A stretch of 64,000 nucleotides of DNA, from contig NC_020167.2 of assembly GCF_000224145.3 (NCBI RefSeq), positions 924,927-988,926 of the forward strand. Reading direction: 5' to 3'. The position numbers were made by a program, and so were the translations under genes. This stretch comes from Ciona intestinalis (taxonomy: Eukaryota; Chordata; Ascidiacea; Phlebobranchia; Cionidae). The notes beneath the pieces are model-generated. The model saw only the letters and a list, made by a program, of their open reading frames with translations. It did not search any database and had not been told where the DNA came from. Shown here in pieces: positions 24,466 through 37,964 of the stretch; position 1 is the stretch's first letter, and each line of letters begins with the position of its first letter.

Positions 24466-27400
24466 TTGAGGCAGGTTCAACATCATCAGAATGATTCCAG
24501 TTATAAAGTAAAACTTGGAAGCTTGCTTCCCGATGTTGACTGTACCGCTGTTTGGACGAGACTTGTTTCTGGAAGTAGAAGGTTGAAATAAGACTGATGA
24601 CAGAGTCGGTTTCTTTCCTCTTCCTTGCTGATATTGATCGAAGAGATTTTGTATCGCTTTGCTTTGACGCTCTGCCCTAATAAGCAAGAAAAATCGGTGC
24701 TTATTGCGTTAAGTGTAAATAATATTGACTGGTGTGTTTATCAAGAGCAGCACAGGTTTTAAATTACTTAATTAAACTTCACGCTCCATAAAGCTCAAAT
24801 ATTGTGCAAGTCCCTTAATACGTTTACCACAGTGGGTACGAATAGGTTTATATCCAACATGAACACTATAATGTAATTTAGCATGTAGTCGGCTATATCG
24901 TTTTGCGCGCAGAGAAATAAAAACGGAGTTTCGTGTTTGGGTTAACAAAACAAACATTCTTTGCCGAAGAGCCCAATTTGGCGTTTTTAATCAAGTTCTA
25001 GGACAGGGATAATTAGTTATGATTCCATCCCCAGAGAGAACGGAAATCGTTAATCCTCGATTCTATTGGGCCATTCGCTCAGGCTACCACCAGAAAGGAG
25101 ACTAATTACGAACAAAACATTGTTATGTAGATGATCATGTGTTTACAGTCAGTGAACTATACGTCACTGTTTATTGGAAGCGTATATTTATGTCGTCCAT
25201 TGTTACGTAACCGTTCATGCGTGGCAAAACTGTAGAACGAAGTGATTCTACGTCACTTGCCTATATCTCGTGCATCAATTTCGTTCTGTTTGTGTGTTTA
25301 TTTTAAATTGCCTTTACGACTTCGTAAGCATTTCGTAATAACTCTACACTGAAATGGGATTTCCCTATCATGTTTACGAAGTCTATTTTGACGCCCAATA
25401 CTTTCAAAACAAACTGAAGCCTATTAAAAGTTAGAAAACGCCATTAGTTAAATGTCCGTTCAGAGGATGTCAGTACGAGACAGAAGACTCGCCAAAGGCC
25501 ATTGTTGTGCCTCTCCTCACCATTCGCGCCAGTAAATACAGACTGGTACAAGCACTCACAGTGCGAAGGTTGAAAAGGTGAGACCACCAACAATTGGTAC
25601 CGCAAGTACGACAGAGGATTATCACTATTTACTGACACCCTGGTAAGAGTACGCTAGCGCTCATGGATCACCCGTACTACCCAAAATTGTAGGACGGTTA
25701 GAGGGCTGCTGAATCAGGAATGCGGGTGGCCTCCTAACCAACAAAGAGGAACAAGAGGTAATCGCAGCGATAAAACCACTGGCCGTTCGCGAAGAAAACG
25801 TTATGGCCGCAAGTTGGCACCTACATAATATGGGTAATACTGCCGCTGGTGACCAGTGAAAGTTTTGGTCTTAAAATGTTCCTTACGTCTTCCTGATACC
25901 GACTGTATAACTTTTTTTGTAAAAACTCGGTCGTTCGTGTCGAAAATTAACCTTGAAAATGCGCAAAAAACGTGCTGTGTCACCGTAACTCGCCTGACTT
26001 GCGTATAAGGTTAACGATTTATTACGTCACAATAGGAATATGTTACGTCACAGTAGTGACACATTACGTACGTTACAGCATGTTATAATCCTTGTTATAC
26101 CGTTTTATGCTAGCGAAAACCCCAAGCCCTAATCCTTAACCCAACCCTAACCCCTACTTTTAGCCCTGAACCCCCCAAAAAACTAACAAATTACGTAATC
26201 TGTTATGTAGAAATCAAACGTGGTGATTCGCATTATATGACGTACTAATCTAACCTTTGACGGCTCGTGTGGAAAATACAGTGACGCAGCACGATTTCGC
26301 GCATTTTCAATGTTAATTTTCAGTACGAACGCCCGAGTTTTTTAAAAAAAAGTTATACAGCGGGTATCAGGAAGACGTAAGGAACATTTTAAGACCAAAA
26401 CTTTCACTGGTCACCAGCGGCAGTATTACCCATAATATGAAGCAAGATCACACTGAGCCAATACTCTCGTTTGGCGCCTGACTGCGTGACCAAGCTAGCA
26501 TGTCCAGGGTGCTTAAAACAGGTGAATTACACAGCGGCTGCAGAAGACAGCATCTACAGACGGCCTACTTGACAAAGTGATACAATAGAAGGCATGAACA
26601 CAAGTACAGGTATATTTACAACTTGTGTTGCTTCTGCAACAAACCTGCGGACACGGTAGAATGTACCGAGCTATAAAAACACAAACACGATTAGCGTCGT
26701 GCCTTGTGTATCCGCTAACTGGGTATTATTAGGTAACTGCATAAAACGAGGGTATATTCAGGCAGGAGGCAGACAGGTGCGGCCAAAATGGAGTCACACT
26801 CAACCCCCCAAAATCATATTCAGACAGGACGAAGCCGATTTTCGGTGGTTCCGTAAAAACGAGGACCGACGTGAAACATTGTAACCGCCATATCAAGGTA
26901 ATTCGCAAGTTCTCTAGACCAGAACAAGAATGTCGCCACTGTGTGTTCGGTTGAAAGGAACTCTGCTTGGAGAACATACCAAACGTCTTTAAAACCTTGA
27001 GGACAAAACACTTCGATACACCTTTGACATAAAACACACAGCAGCGAATATAGCATCTCAAGACACCCAACGGGCAATAATTAAGAGAATGGAGCTCATC
27101 GACGACGCAGCCGTGACACGCAGGGGGTTCAGGAAATCGAAAAAACGACTCTACCTTCCAAATTGGTTCTTTGCATTTATACGAACGCCGCGAATTATGC
27201 AAGACACAGCGAAGAAGAGGTATACGCTTTTGCATGGTAAAAAGTTAATGCGAATAACGATCCGCATTAACTCGTCATATGATAACTCGCTAACCGCGTT
27301 ATTTTGCATGGTCATTAGTTTATGCGCGTATCAACATTGAGTAAGCTTATTTTACCGCAATATTATTAAATCTAGTTTATAAAATAAGTTTTAATACTTT

Positions 27401-30400
27401 ATGGTGCTATTACTATCGAAAACCTATAAAATGAATACCCGAAAAAGATTAGGCTATTAAAAGTAAAACTGTACTTTCACCTTACTTTTCTTTACTCGCA
27501 TTATGCGAGTAACAACCAACCTCCTACAGCAGATGACACGCTTATGACGTTATGCGTGTTAACTTTGTTTTTGCAAGTAAATATGCGAGTACTTACGCGC
27601 ATAAAAGTGACCATGCAAAAAGGGTATAGTAGACTCAATTCGGTCGTTCACATGTGACCAAGTATGAGCCGAAATTTCGAGGAAACACTGTCTCAGAAAA
27701 CTCATCGACATAACCGCAAACGGGGCCGTTCCGACACGAGTTCTCCGAAGGAACAAAATAATTCTACCGATCCAAAGTTGATCTATCTACCATTGACGTT
27801 ATATTGATCTGTCGAGACCGCATCGTGCTACCTTCAGCACTTGGCAAGAATTAACTTCAGAGCCTTCAATCCAGCCACCAGGCACCCCTTCGATGCTCCT
27901 ACGAGCACAGGCACGGGTCTTTTGGCCGGGAATCACCAACGAACTATTCATCAGAGACAGCTACTCATCACAAGAATGCATGGTCCCGTCTCTGCCAGCA
28001 GCTTCACCATTCCCGCACACTCATCCCGTATACTTGTTCCAGCACATATGCGCAAATACCAAGGACTAGACACATGTTCAAAGCGAGGCCATTCGACCAT
28101 TATACAATAAAAGTTGACACCTCTGGTCGCGTGATCCTATGACATACGGAATAGGAAATTTCTCCACAAACACACTCCCGCCGTATCCGCTTGTGATCAA
28201 ATTCCGTATTGACCGGAATAAACCACCTTCAACCCGCAAGAACATCAATTCACCAATGGAGACACCAGTCTGTTAGAACAACACGAATACTTAGGCTGCA
28301 ATGCGTATCGGAAACCCCGCCTAAGCTAGGCCGGGACACGCCCCTCGCACTCCTCCCGGCTCCGTGATTTCTTCAAATCGGGTTTAAAGGAATAACCACT
28401 GAGACCCATCGAGAAAAGACCAAACCTTTGCAACTCACTTTGAAACAAACTATTCGCCAATGAATAAACTAACGACGTATAGATACATCAGTTTTAGCGT
28501 TAACGTATGTACGTCTATATACCTCTAAAAGTGGGGGCATAGTAAAATTTGTTTACAGTCGGTGACCTGCGTCACTGCTCATTATACGTGCCTACGTCAC
28601 TACTCATTATATGTGTATATTTATGTCACCCATTGTTACGCGACCGTCCATGCGTGGTGAAACTGTAAAACGAGGTGATTGTAAGTCAGTCGCCTCATTT
28701 TTGTTCGTACGCATTCGCTGGTGTCTTACTAAATGTACATTGAAATGGGATTTTCCTATCATCTAGAAGTACGTCGGCTTATAAGCAGTTCTATGACCAA
28801 TTATGAAAAATATTAAATGAATTTTAATTGGGATAATATTCGGTGTACGTTGGAAGAGTAAAGGTATTTATTGATTTACCATTGATTGTATTCATCTTGT
28901 GGGTGCGACGAACGAGATGTTATCGCACGCGACCGACACGCATAAAACGCTTATTCTCTCTTGACCTTACCTCAGTAAGTGTGTTATAGGCTGGTTTTAT
29001 AAAATACATAGGTAACTTCTTTTAGAAAGAAATGTTATAAATTCAGTCTGTCACATTAAACATAAGAAACGGTTATTACGTTCATATTATCTGCTACAAA
29101 CTACCAGTATGTTATGTTATGTGTTGGTTCAAGGTTTGACAAGTATATATACCACAAGTTTGTTGCTGCACACATTTTAGTAATCAGTTCAGATCCGGGA
29201 AATTACGCGTAAACTTTGTCTATTAGCACCAGTGACGCAACACGTGTAAAATATATGCTTTTTTCTCTGTATAAACAACTAGATAAGTATTGTTTGTTTT
29301 TATAGATAGGTAAGCCTATGTAGTATGATCGCTATATTCAAAACATGGAAGGATTTCTGATTGAAATCTTATTTTGTTCAGACTGGGCGAGAAAATTCTC
29401 CAAACCAGCAAGGCTTATCAGATGATCAACCGTTAATTCTAAAGCTATAGTGCAATGGGGGGAGATAGGACACTTAAGCACATATTGCCAAATATTTCCA
29501 AAATCAAAATAGATGACGGTTTTTGGGTAATACCACGAATTAGTACTAGCATTCCTTTATTAATTGACACCAATTTAATTAAATATAATAAAACACACGA
29601 GGAGTTATTTAACTGTCAGCACAAAAAGTGAAATTTTACAAATTCGAAAACACACAAGATAAGATGGGACAGTTTGAAATCATTGTTAAATTTGATTATT
29701 AAGTGTATTTATAAATAGAAATATACGTAAATAACACGAAATAATACTATACGCTTTGAAAATTAAGTCTAAACATTCTTTTTCTAGCCCTACTGCTATA
29801 GTTTTTAACATGTTACCTATACATTACATTATTGCATAACAATTGGTATTGTTAGAACGCAACGAGTAATGTTGGAACATCAATGAATAAATATTGTATC
29901 TAACAAGTGTATATGAACTTGTATTAACAAAAAATTGATTATAACTATTGATAAAGTTTTAATTTTTGCTACAAATTGCGTATTACTACTCTGTTTTTGG
30001 CACAAGCCATTTCTTATAAATTATCACCAAGTGCAAATGACCAAATTTCGAATATATTTTCAAAATATTATCTTTTTATTATATAAATATCTTATAGTTG
30101 AAAACCCCCTGAGGTATAAATTACTAAATTAAAAGCAAATCTTTCAAAGTTTGGCAATGAAAACATACAAAACTACAATGTGGGGGAAGATGGGACTCTA
30201 AATTGAAATATATTTACATTATCAGTATTCTGCAACTTGTAGTTAACCTACCGAGTTTAACAGGCTGTGCTAGTTCTTTGCCATGTAAACTTCATATATC
30301 TAACGTTAAACCGATATTTTTTGTTGTTTTTATCTCAAATTAAAGTCATATTGACCCCTATTTTCTTTATGCTTATATCTCAGTGTTTTTTTACAAAACT

Positions 30401-33400
30401 AAAACTAGTTTTATGAGACAAAATCAAACTGTACGAAATATTTAAGGTTGTTTTATGAAGCTATGAAACTAGTTTAATCGTCCGCACACGCAAACTAAAA
30501 AAATCATTGACTTTACTATGATTTAGCGAGCATTAAAAAATAGCACCTTACTATTTCGCATTTTTTTACCTGTTCAAAGTATACTGTTTCTATTTTATAT
30601 ATATTTTTTAATATTTAAAAACAGGAATCAGCTTTGACGGGGTTATATAAAGTCGTGATAATACTGTCGAATAATTCTGTAACCTTATTTTCCTGATTAT
30701 CATTAAATGGGGGTCCGTAAAAAGAAAATTAAAAAAGAGTCTCGTTTGACAAAGTGTCCCATCTTCCCCCACCCTACTATAGTATATATATGTTATTTTG
30801 TGGCCAATATTTTCAAAATGTTTCGGTATAAAACGCCAGAAATGTTTTTTTTTGTAAAATGTTAAAGCCTTTAGTAAAATATAACCAAACAGTAACAATT
30901 GGGCCTAGGGTATCATGATAAAAGTAAAGTTTATTTGTTATAGTACTTTTCGCCTGTATCTACAATTAATGCATAAGAGAAATGACTCGTAATTGCTGCA
31001 CTTACAGCTAAGTGATATACTTTAACAACTAAAGTGGAAACGAACGTTTATAATTTTCAATGAACTTGAGACCAAAGTTTACAAACTCCACATTTAGCCC
31101 GATATAGTCTATAGGGCTCTAGGCAATAACGTAACCACATGTTGTTTTAATCTGCAAAACAATCGTTGTCTTGCTAAAATCGTCAATGTTTCACACGACA
31201 ACGGTGTGGTTATTTAAGCCAAATGAACGAGGTTCACTTAGTAATTAGGTAATAGGTTCGACAGTGAACTATTTAGGTTTAAAGATAGAGTTTATTAAAT
31301 TTATTTGTATATATAAGAAAACATTGAAATTAATGTTTATACCACGCATAAATGTGCTGTATGTTGCTGTAATGCTGTCCCTTCATATGACATCGGAAAT
31401 CTTATGTAGTTCATTACGGTTTACGATAAACACGATGGCGCGGTCGATTTTTAAAACAATATTTTTTAAAAATTTTTTTTTTTAACGCACATATTCTTTA
31501 TAGAAACTTGTAACCATTTAGCACATGAATGAATGGAACTTATTTTATTCTAGCGTGGACGGAAAACGAAAGTCGTTATCACACGGGTTTAACACCTCGT
31601 GCCAGCCTACGAGTTACCATGTATGTTACTAATTGTGGGTAATCATTTTTTATGTATGGCTGATAATTTGGACAACACATTAGTGACCACTGGGTTGGAG
31701 CAATTGCTGTTAAGTGTCTTGCCCAAGGACACATACGCCCACAGTGGTGGTACACATACGCCCACCGCTGGGTTACAGGCAGGCGCGCTAACCACTATGC
31801 CACGGCGCCGGACACATAGTGTCGTATATTTTAGAAATCAAAATATATGACGACTTATGCCTGATACCATAGGTTTATATTATAACGCAAAAACGAGATA
31901 AGATGCATTACTCCAAAAACCCGTGTTCCGTGTATAGTTTGGTGAAAAATAAATTCATTATTATGGATACACGTAAAAAAAACACGAAATAATGTTTTTT
32001 GTCCGAGGGAAACCGTCGAATATTAATGCAACACCCCATTTTCGTTTATTATTAAGTGCGGGGGACTTGTAAAAACAAACTTAAAATATGTTTCATTATC
32101 ATGTCCCAGATTACCATTTCTCAGGTAAATTGGTGGTTAAATCAGGTTCGTCCTCAATATACAACTTCATAGCGCCACCATCCGGCATTAATTTATAAAT
32201 AAAAAAAAAGTTAAAAAGCGGCGCGAATATTGAAGGCGTGTATCTTTGTGTCAAAATGTTTTTGTTTATTTATGCGATGGCTAATAATAAAGCTGTGGTA
32301 AAACTGAAGTGGAACGTCAGCGTGCATTAATTAAGTAAACTAATTTACTTCCCCCAAGTAATTTAAACTGCAGGTTTTATCCAACATTCACTATCCCTAG
32401 CTCCAGGCACCACAAGCATTAATGAATAAAGACAGTTTTAATGAACCACAGGGGTCCTAACGTCACTATCCACAGGAAAGAAATATTGCCCACGAATGAA
32501 AACCTATGAACACCAGTGTTATATATATATAAATAACACTGGTGTTCATACACCTAATAAATGCAACATAATTCAAGCTATAATTTTCAACTAACTCGAC
32601 ATTATTCTTGTTTCCTACTTTTCTGATTTTATTCTTCCGTGATTCTTTAAACGATGTATATTGTAAACTTTTGTGGAATTTTTTGGGGGGCCTTTTGTTT
32701 TTCCATTACGCTCCAATCTCTGGAACAATCTTCTAAAATGCCGACTCCCCCATTGTACGAGTTGTGTCCTTTTCTTTGAATTAGAGCTTTAATGTTGTTT
32801 AGTTAAATGTAGTTTATTTTATTTGTCCCATTGTATATTGTCTGTAGGGTGTAACGGTCGTGCCTTTTATCTAAAACATTATTTCTTTTTCTGTTTTATT
32901 TATATAAGCATGTTTTAACAACTGTTGTTTTACCGTTACCACACGTCATTTCGCTTTTGTAAACTCTTACGTTTTCGTTATTGTGACCGAAGAGACGAAA
33001 TAAACTTTATTTATTCATATCGTTTCTTCTCTACAATCGTTGTATATGCGGATGCGCAATAAAAAAAAAACTTATTGTTGTTCTTCTTTCAAGAATTAAA
33101 ACTGTGGATTGCAATCGAGATACCATCGTCTATATGAACAGCTTTTCTCCAATAACTTCATACAAAATGTTTACTAAGTGGGTTTTTAAATTTGAATTTT
33201 ACTAAGTTTGAATTTTTCTTAACACTAACGTCTGACTGTTTTTCAATAAAATGATATTTAAAATAAAAAAAGTCGGGCGTTCGACCTAAAAGCCTAAAAA
33301 TAGGCAAAACTTTGGCAGTACCTCTAAATCACGTTGGAGCGTCTATATTTAAATACAAACTTGGATTTTTCGTCGGTATTCCGCTGTAATAATTGCGGTT

Positions 33401-34342
33401 ATATAGTTATGCGCGTCGCACGCTAATGTGTCTGGTAAATCTGTCCATTCTTAACTCTATACAACCACAAAAGTATCATGGCACTTGGTATACGAGTAAC
33501 ACTATTTGAATAATACCAACTCATCGCTACATTTTGCATGATGCGAAGATGGATAAAAGCAATGTGACGTCATACCCGTAGAAATTGCGTTTTATAAAAT
33601 AAAAACTGGCCTTATACAGCACAAGTAAATAAACTACATCCCGTATGATTTAAAGCTTGTTTTAAATTAAAATCCAAATAAAATTTTATAATACATCAGA
33701 CCTCAATATTAGAAATGCATATGTAAGAATAATTATGACAACGCTTATTCCTTATAACCTATAACCGCTTATGATGTTTAATATAGTTAATATTATATAC
33801 AAGTTATATTTATATGCAAGCCAATGGAATTGCTCTTTAAAACCTCACTCGAGGCATTTAATGAGTGATTCAAACAATCATTTTTTGGCTTATTTTAAGC
33901 TTGAAGAATCTTTGCGTTCTAAGAAATCAACGACGTGGAAAAACACAGAAACTACCGGTATATTGGATTATCTGAATTCTCACGGTAAGAGGATTCTTTC
34001 GTTTGATAAGAGAGAAACCAGGAATTATAAAACCGCATTTTACCAGTGATACGCTTATGCAGGGCTCTGAGATTTGTGACTATTTTTCGAGCCCCATTAT
34101 ACTGAAGGGTATATAGCCACTAAGTTATATTTTTAAAACAGCTAGTATTTGTTAAGCTGTTTACGCTCCCTTAGTTTTGTTGTGGGAAACACACACAGTA
34201 CTCGAATAACAACCTATGATAATTTTAGACTACAGTTTTTTCACGTAGTGACGAAACTTAAAAAAACAATAGATGTTGTTAAAACTTACTTCATTTCTTT
34301 GTTGCACGACACGCTGTTCATATTCAGTTTTGGAAGCTGCAT
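24466..34342 (-). CDS. 5' exons of right receptor gene (N-terminal extension; link to core uncertain)
   Basis: Exon 34,290-34,342 (MQLPKLNMNSVSCNKEM) joins 24,466-24,676 in frame through AA|G, giving 88 codons with the same splice sites as the left copy. The hydrophobic run FYFITGIILMML is unchanged. Substitutions from the left copy are few: DD to NS, D to N, K to N, R to P. The intron between them is about 9.6 kb, against 3.9 kb in the left arm, because it holds an LTR retroelement and other repeats. Exon 2 again ends in phase 0 and does not join the core exon directly. Confidence 0.6.
25140..25370 (+). repeat. 5' LTR of the retroelement
   Basis: This 231-base copy is clearly similar to 28,550-28,761 but diverged by substitutions and small indels, so the insertion is not recent. 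Confidence 0.75.
25824..26439. mobile_element. Foldback element with telomere-like loop
   Basis: Arms 25,824-25,990 and 26,275-26,439 are long inverted repeats (for example CTGCCGCTGGTGACCAG and its complement). The 284-base loop has several TTACGTCAC words and a run of CCCTAA-like units at about 26,125-26,180. It lies inside the LTR retroelement, so it probably inserted into it. Confidence 0.65.
28550..28761 (+). repeat. 3' LTR of the retroelement
   Basis: This 212-base copy shares TGTTTACAGTC at its start and GAAATGGGATT...CCTATCA at its end with the 5' LTR. It has a short internal duplication around CATTATACGTG/CATTATATGTG. Confidence 0.75.
29449..30895. mobile_element. Compound MITE-like insertion in right arm
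   Basis: This block is absent at the matching left-arm site (about 4,990-5,150). The first part, 29,449-29,805, is a relative of the element at 52,497-53,035, read on the other strand. The second, about 29,908-30,783, is a near-duplicate of 40,978-41,857 and includes a 600-base unit whose ends (GTGGGGGAAGATGGGAC and GTCCCATCTTCCCCCAC) are inverted. Confidence 0.65.
31540..31815 (-). mobile_element. tRNA-derived SINE, best-preserved copy
   Basis: The minus strand begins GGCGCCGTGGCATAGTGGTTAGCGCGCCTGCCTG, an A-box-like tRNA start, then GTCCTTGGGCAAGACACTTAACAGC and ACTCGTAGGC...CGACTTTCG. A short internal piece (CACATACGCCCAC) is doubled. Confidence 0.7.
32505..32550. repeat. Perfect 18-base inverted repeat
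   Basis: TATGAACACCAGTGTTAT pairs exactly with ATAACACTGGTGTTCATA across a 10-base AT loop in the right arm. It could form a cruciform or an RNA hairpin, or be a tiny foldback element. Confidence 0.85.
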
Positions 34343-36506
34343 CCGGACATTTAAAACTTATATTAAATACAATTGCCTAGAAGTTTATTACCTACGAGTC
34401 TGAAACGTGTCAATTATCAGCCGTCATACATTAAACTAAGAACATATCTGATTTGACCCATGTGTGTAATTATCGATTGCTACAATTGAGCACAAACATG
34501 CCTTCCTTTGAACTACATAAAAAATAGACATAAGTGTTTCGTTTTTGTCAACATTTGCTATTCTGTCTTTACATTTCCGTGAATTAATGAAGCGTCTTGC
34601 TGTGTTGTGTGACACCTGGTCTGCTGTTCCTCACATTATTTACTCAAAGTAATCTCTCACATTCTTGAAGAAAAAGACAAACACAGGGGAATAGCCTATA
34701 CGAATCTAAACAAACAGTTAAAGCACACAAAGCTTTCCGCATAATCTTAATAGTAACAGATTTCCACAGAACACAATCTGTTCCAACACAGTATCGCCTA
34801 TAAGACCGTCAACAATCTAATTATGTAACGAATGTAGTTGTGTTAGCGCACGTAACAAGACTGAATATGAATTATTCATGTCGCTCAGGTTGCTGCGTAG
34901 AAATATTCCCACTTATGCAGGATCGAGAATTAAAGGCTTGATTAAGCTTGATGAAGTAGACGTTGTATTATTCCCAAGAATCATCTTCCAATTTTAATGT
35001 AATTCCATTAAACTTGCATGTGTTCTATTTTGAAATTAAGTGATGTAATAAACTTTCTTGGCGAAGAGGAAGGCATGTTTGTGTATATAGCGCAAACTAA
35101 ACTTAATAGTTAAGTTAAAACGGTCAATCTTGGTTAAGATATATTTCGTCCACAAATACTGAAAGAGGTAGACTATACTTGGTCTACCTACTTTACGGAC
35201 ACGAAGACTATTTTGCTTTGTAAAAAATGACAAAATCAATAGTCCAGTTTCTCCCTACCATATTTAAGGTTGACTTTAGCTCATACAGCATGGTATAGAT
35301 GCAGCAATATTAAAATTGTAAGTATTTTCACCCCCTGAAGTTGCCGGTAACGCTATATTTATCAAGCAATACTACTGCAGACACTTTAGCGAAAAATACA
35401 TAACATAAAAGTAACTAATGTTCGTTTATGATACTCTCTTTATTACATTTTCTTAGCTAAAAGAAGTCCAACATGGCCAAAAGTTAAAAACAAGTCGGTC
35501 GATATATTCTGTTCATTGTATGATCAGCCACGGCTATTGTTTTATAACAATGACTGTTTCTAATATTACAATGGTAACCCGTCTGACTAAAAGCAGTCCG
35601 AATAACTAAACATATTGCCTATTGTTACATACACTATACACAAGTTTATAAATCGATACCTTTTCTCAAAAATATAAGTATTATAGTTCCAGTTTCTGAA
35701 ACACGTCATTCGAAGTCAGATTACCAATAAGATATTAACAAAAAAACTAATTAGACAGACAGTTAACATTTTTTCTTATATGCGTACGGACATACACAGC
35801 CTACTAAGATCACTGCTTAGTGCAAGGCGTTCCTTTAAAAATCATTAACTGAGGCAAAGTTATTTGCACATCATAAAACGTATCCGACTCGACATTCACT
35901 TGAATGAAGATATAACCGACAACACTAGCTCCAAAGCAATACTGTTTACGTGAACGGAAAAGGTGTACAGAGTAAATGGAAAATACAAGTATTTTGTTTT
36001 AAAAGGCAAAAGTGTTCGTATGGCGATATGGAAACAGTTGATCGGTAAATATAAACGCAGCAACAGTCACGGTTCGTCAGTTTAACGACTATCGAGATGA
36101 AACAATTTTTGTTTGATTTTGGAGCAAGATTTATATCTAACTCGTCTTTACGCGACAACACGAAGCAATTCTTTTTCTTGCAATATATTTTGTAGAATTT
36201 TATATTCGGAAAACTTGTGACGTAACAATTACTTTAAGACTTGAGTTTTCTCTGTCACTAAAATCGTATGTATATATAAATTGTTGAAAATAATTATTTT
36301 GTTACTAAACATAGAAAACTACCTAAAAAATCACAAACTGATCACAAATTTACTTGCTTATTTGTATGTTGTAGTTGTTTCTATAATAACGTAGCATGAG
36401 GCGCTTAGTCTCAATATTGACACAACAATAACTACACAAAGACGAATCAGCACTTCTCATCTTGCTTATTGCTACTACTATACAATATTATAACTATAAA
36501 ACATTT
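34343..36506. other. Outer part of right arm, no protein gene seen
   Basis: This matches 1-2,736 inverted, in patches. It lacks the CRE and AAGATGGCGGC words of the left arm. A frame at 35,946-36,161 is the shortened counterpart of 349-537, and I do not call it coding. Confidence 0.6.
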
Positions 36507-37964
36507 CTACGTTTACGAAAGATATATTTCTGATATAACAACTCACAATGCTTGTGAGAACGATGTATCTAATCCAAAACTATAATGATACATAACTATA
36601 AAAACTTTTTGTTTCGACCTGTACGGTGTATTGTCCTCAACGTTATGTTTTGATTGGCCTCAAGGACCCGCTTCGTTCTCGTCAAGCGACATATTGCGCG
36701 CATCTAGTTTTATATGATGGCCTCTTAAAATGTGTACATGTGGCCCACAAGAGTTAAGCTTAGGTCATATAGTCAATACTATAAAAAAAACTGCATTCGA
36801 CATTCTAATTATCCCTTAGCTGTTTACATTTTAAACACAAAGAAAATTTCTACGGATATTGACACAAAAGCATAACAAAACGATTTTGACCTCTGTAAAC
36901 TCGATACTAATGTTGTTCGATCAAATTGTTTTTACAACAACCTTCAATCAACTATGTCTGCTACTAACCTTGTACATAGTAACGTGCATTGCAACACTAG
37001 TTAAATGTAAGGTACGAATATAATGATTACAGAATTGCTCAAAGGTATGACATTTACCGCGATGTCTTCGGGCAGAATTGGTTCTTTTTCTCAATTAACT
37101 TGCGACACTCAGTAGTCGCACAAACCACGACCAAGCGGATCGTTTCTAGCATTGAATCCGAATGTTTGTTAGCGACGTTTATCTAAAGCGCGGAATAAAC
37201 AAGACTAGCCAGACATTATGACTACTATCCTTGCCATGATTGATGTAGTGACGTTATATTGCGACCCCTACGAATACTTAGCTTTCAATATTCAAAGAAC
37301 AAATGCAACATTTTAAAAATCTCAATTTAAACTTTAACGTAATATTGAGATGTTAACTTATAACCAACATTAATTCTATGTTTAACAACTTTACCAAAAC
37401 ACTTCCTATAACTTCCTTTCACTTCTTATGGCTAACCAGGGTGTCTGCCTTTTGTTTTTGTGAGCCACAAATTTATTCAATAATTGTTGACTTATAACCT
37501 GTAAAAACACTTTCACCAGATTCCATTAACGGGTTTAAACTGCCCGTAACCAAATACAATATTAACTAGTGACCCAGAACTAAGCAACTGATTTGTTTTC
37601 TAAGAGAGAGAAAATAGGTTGACAGCAACAAAACTGCTAGCAACGACCTAAACCTTTTTCTTGCTAAAGAATTACAAGCAAACTTGGTTTACTCACGAAC
37701 TAATCTTTCACAGTAGAATCTGGCTGAGAGGCTCTGCTTGTAACGAGTAATGACAACAATGGTAAATGTTAACCTGATTACTTGTAATGCATGCGAATCC
37801 AACATTAAAACATATATACTAGTAAAGAATGTAAAGAATGGTGGAACATTGTCTGTAATCCATAAATAAAAGTCATCTGCACTTTTAATCAAACATGTTT
37901 ATATTTACAATATTTACACATAATGCTCCACATGCCATATTTCTCGGGCGATGTAAATTTAACT

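Larger units (their letters stand above)
25140..28761 (+). mobile_element. Degenerate Ty3/gypsy-type LTR retrotransposon
   Basis: Direct repeats at 25,140-25,370 and 28,550-28,761 both start TGTTTACAGTC and end CCTATCA, like LTRs with TG...CA ends. A purine-rich stretch (AAAAGTGGGGGCAT) lies just before the 3' copy, as expected of a polypurine tract. Inside, the + strand at about 27,812-28,075 reads, with stops, as the zinc-binding start of a gypsy-type integrase (DRIVLPSAL, RAQARVFWPGI, PFPHTHPV). A weak reverse-transcriptase-edge likeness lies near 27,050-27,150. The frames are broken and the element is far shorter than an active one. No clear target-site duplication was seen. It sits only in the right arm, in intron 1 of the receptor gene. 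Confidence 0.75.
17059..36506 (-). repeat. Right arm of large inverted duplication
   Basis: This is the inverted counterpart of 1-14,909. It is about 4.5 kb longer, mainly through about 3.8 kb of insertion near 25.07-28.85 kb (LTR retroelement) and about 1.4 kb of MITE-like sequence at 29.45-30.9 kb. The match can be followed out to 36,506, where the left arm runs off the window, so the true outer edge is unknown. Confidence 0.93.

Noticed and set aside
26125..26180. True telomere sequence
   Set aside because: Only a few imperfect CCCTAA-like units inside a foldback element; not a terminal array.
26729..27235. 168-codon open frame on the minus strand
   Set aside because: It lies antisense inside the degenerate retroelement, with no domain seen; the + strand carries the pol-like remnants.
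31540..31815. Functional tRNA gene
   Set aside because: The tRNA-like start lacks a foldable anticodon and acceptor stem and is fused to a body shared by other SINE copies.
37689..37892. Minus-strand exon-like frame ending in an ERLVRE stretch
   Set aside because: Hydrophobic but unrecognised, and no matching exons with compatible phase were found nearby.
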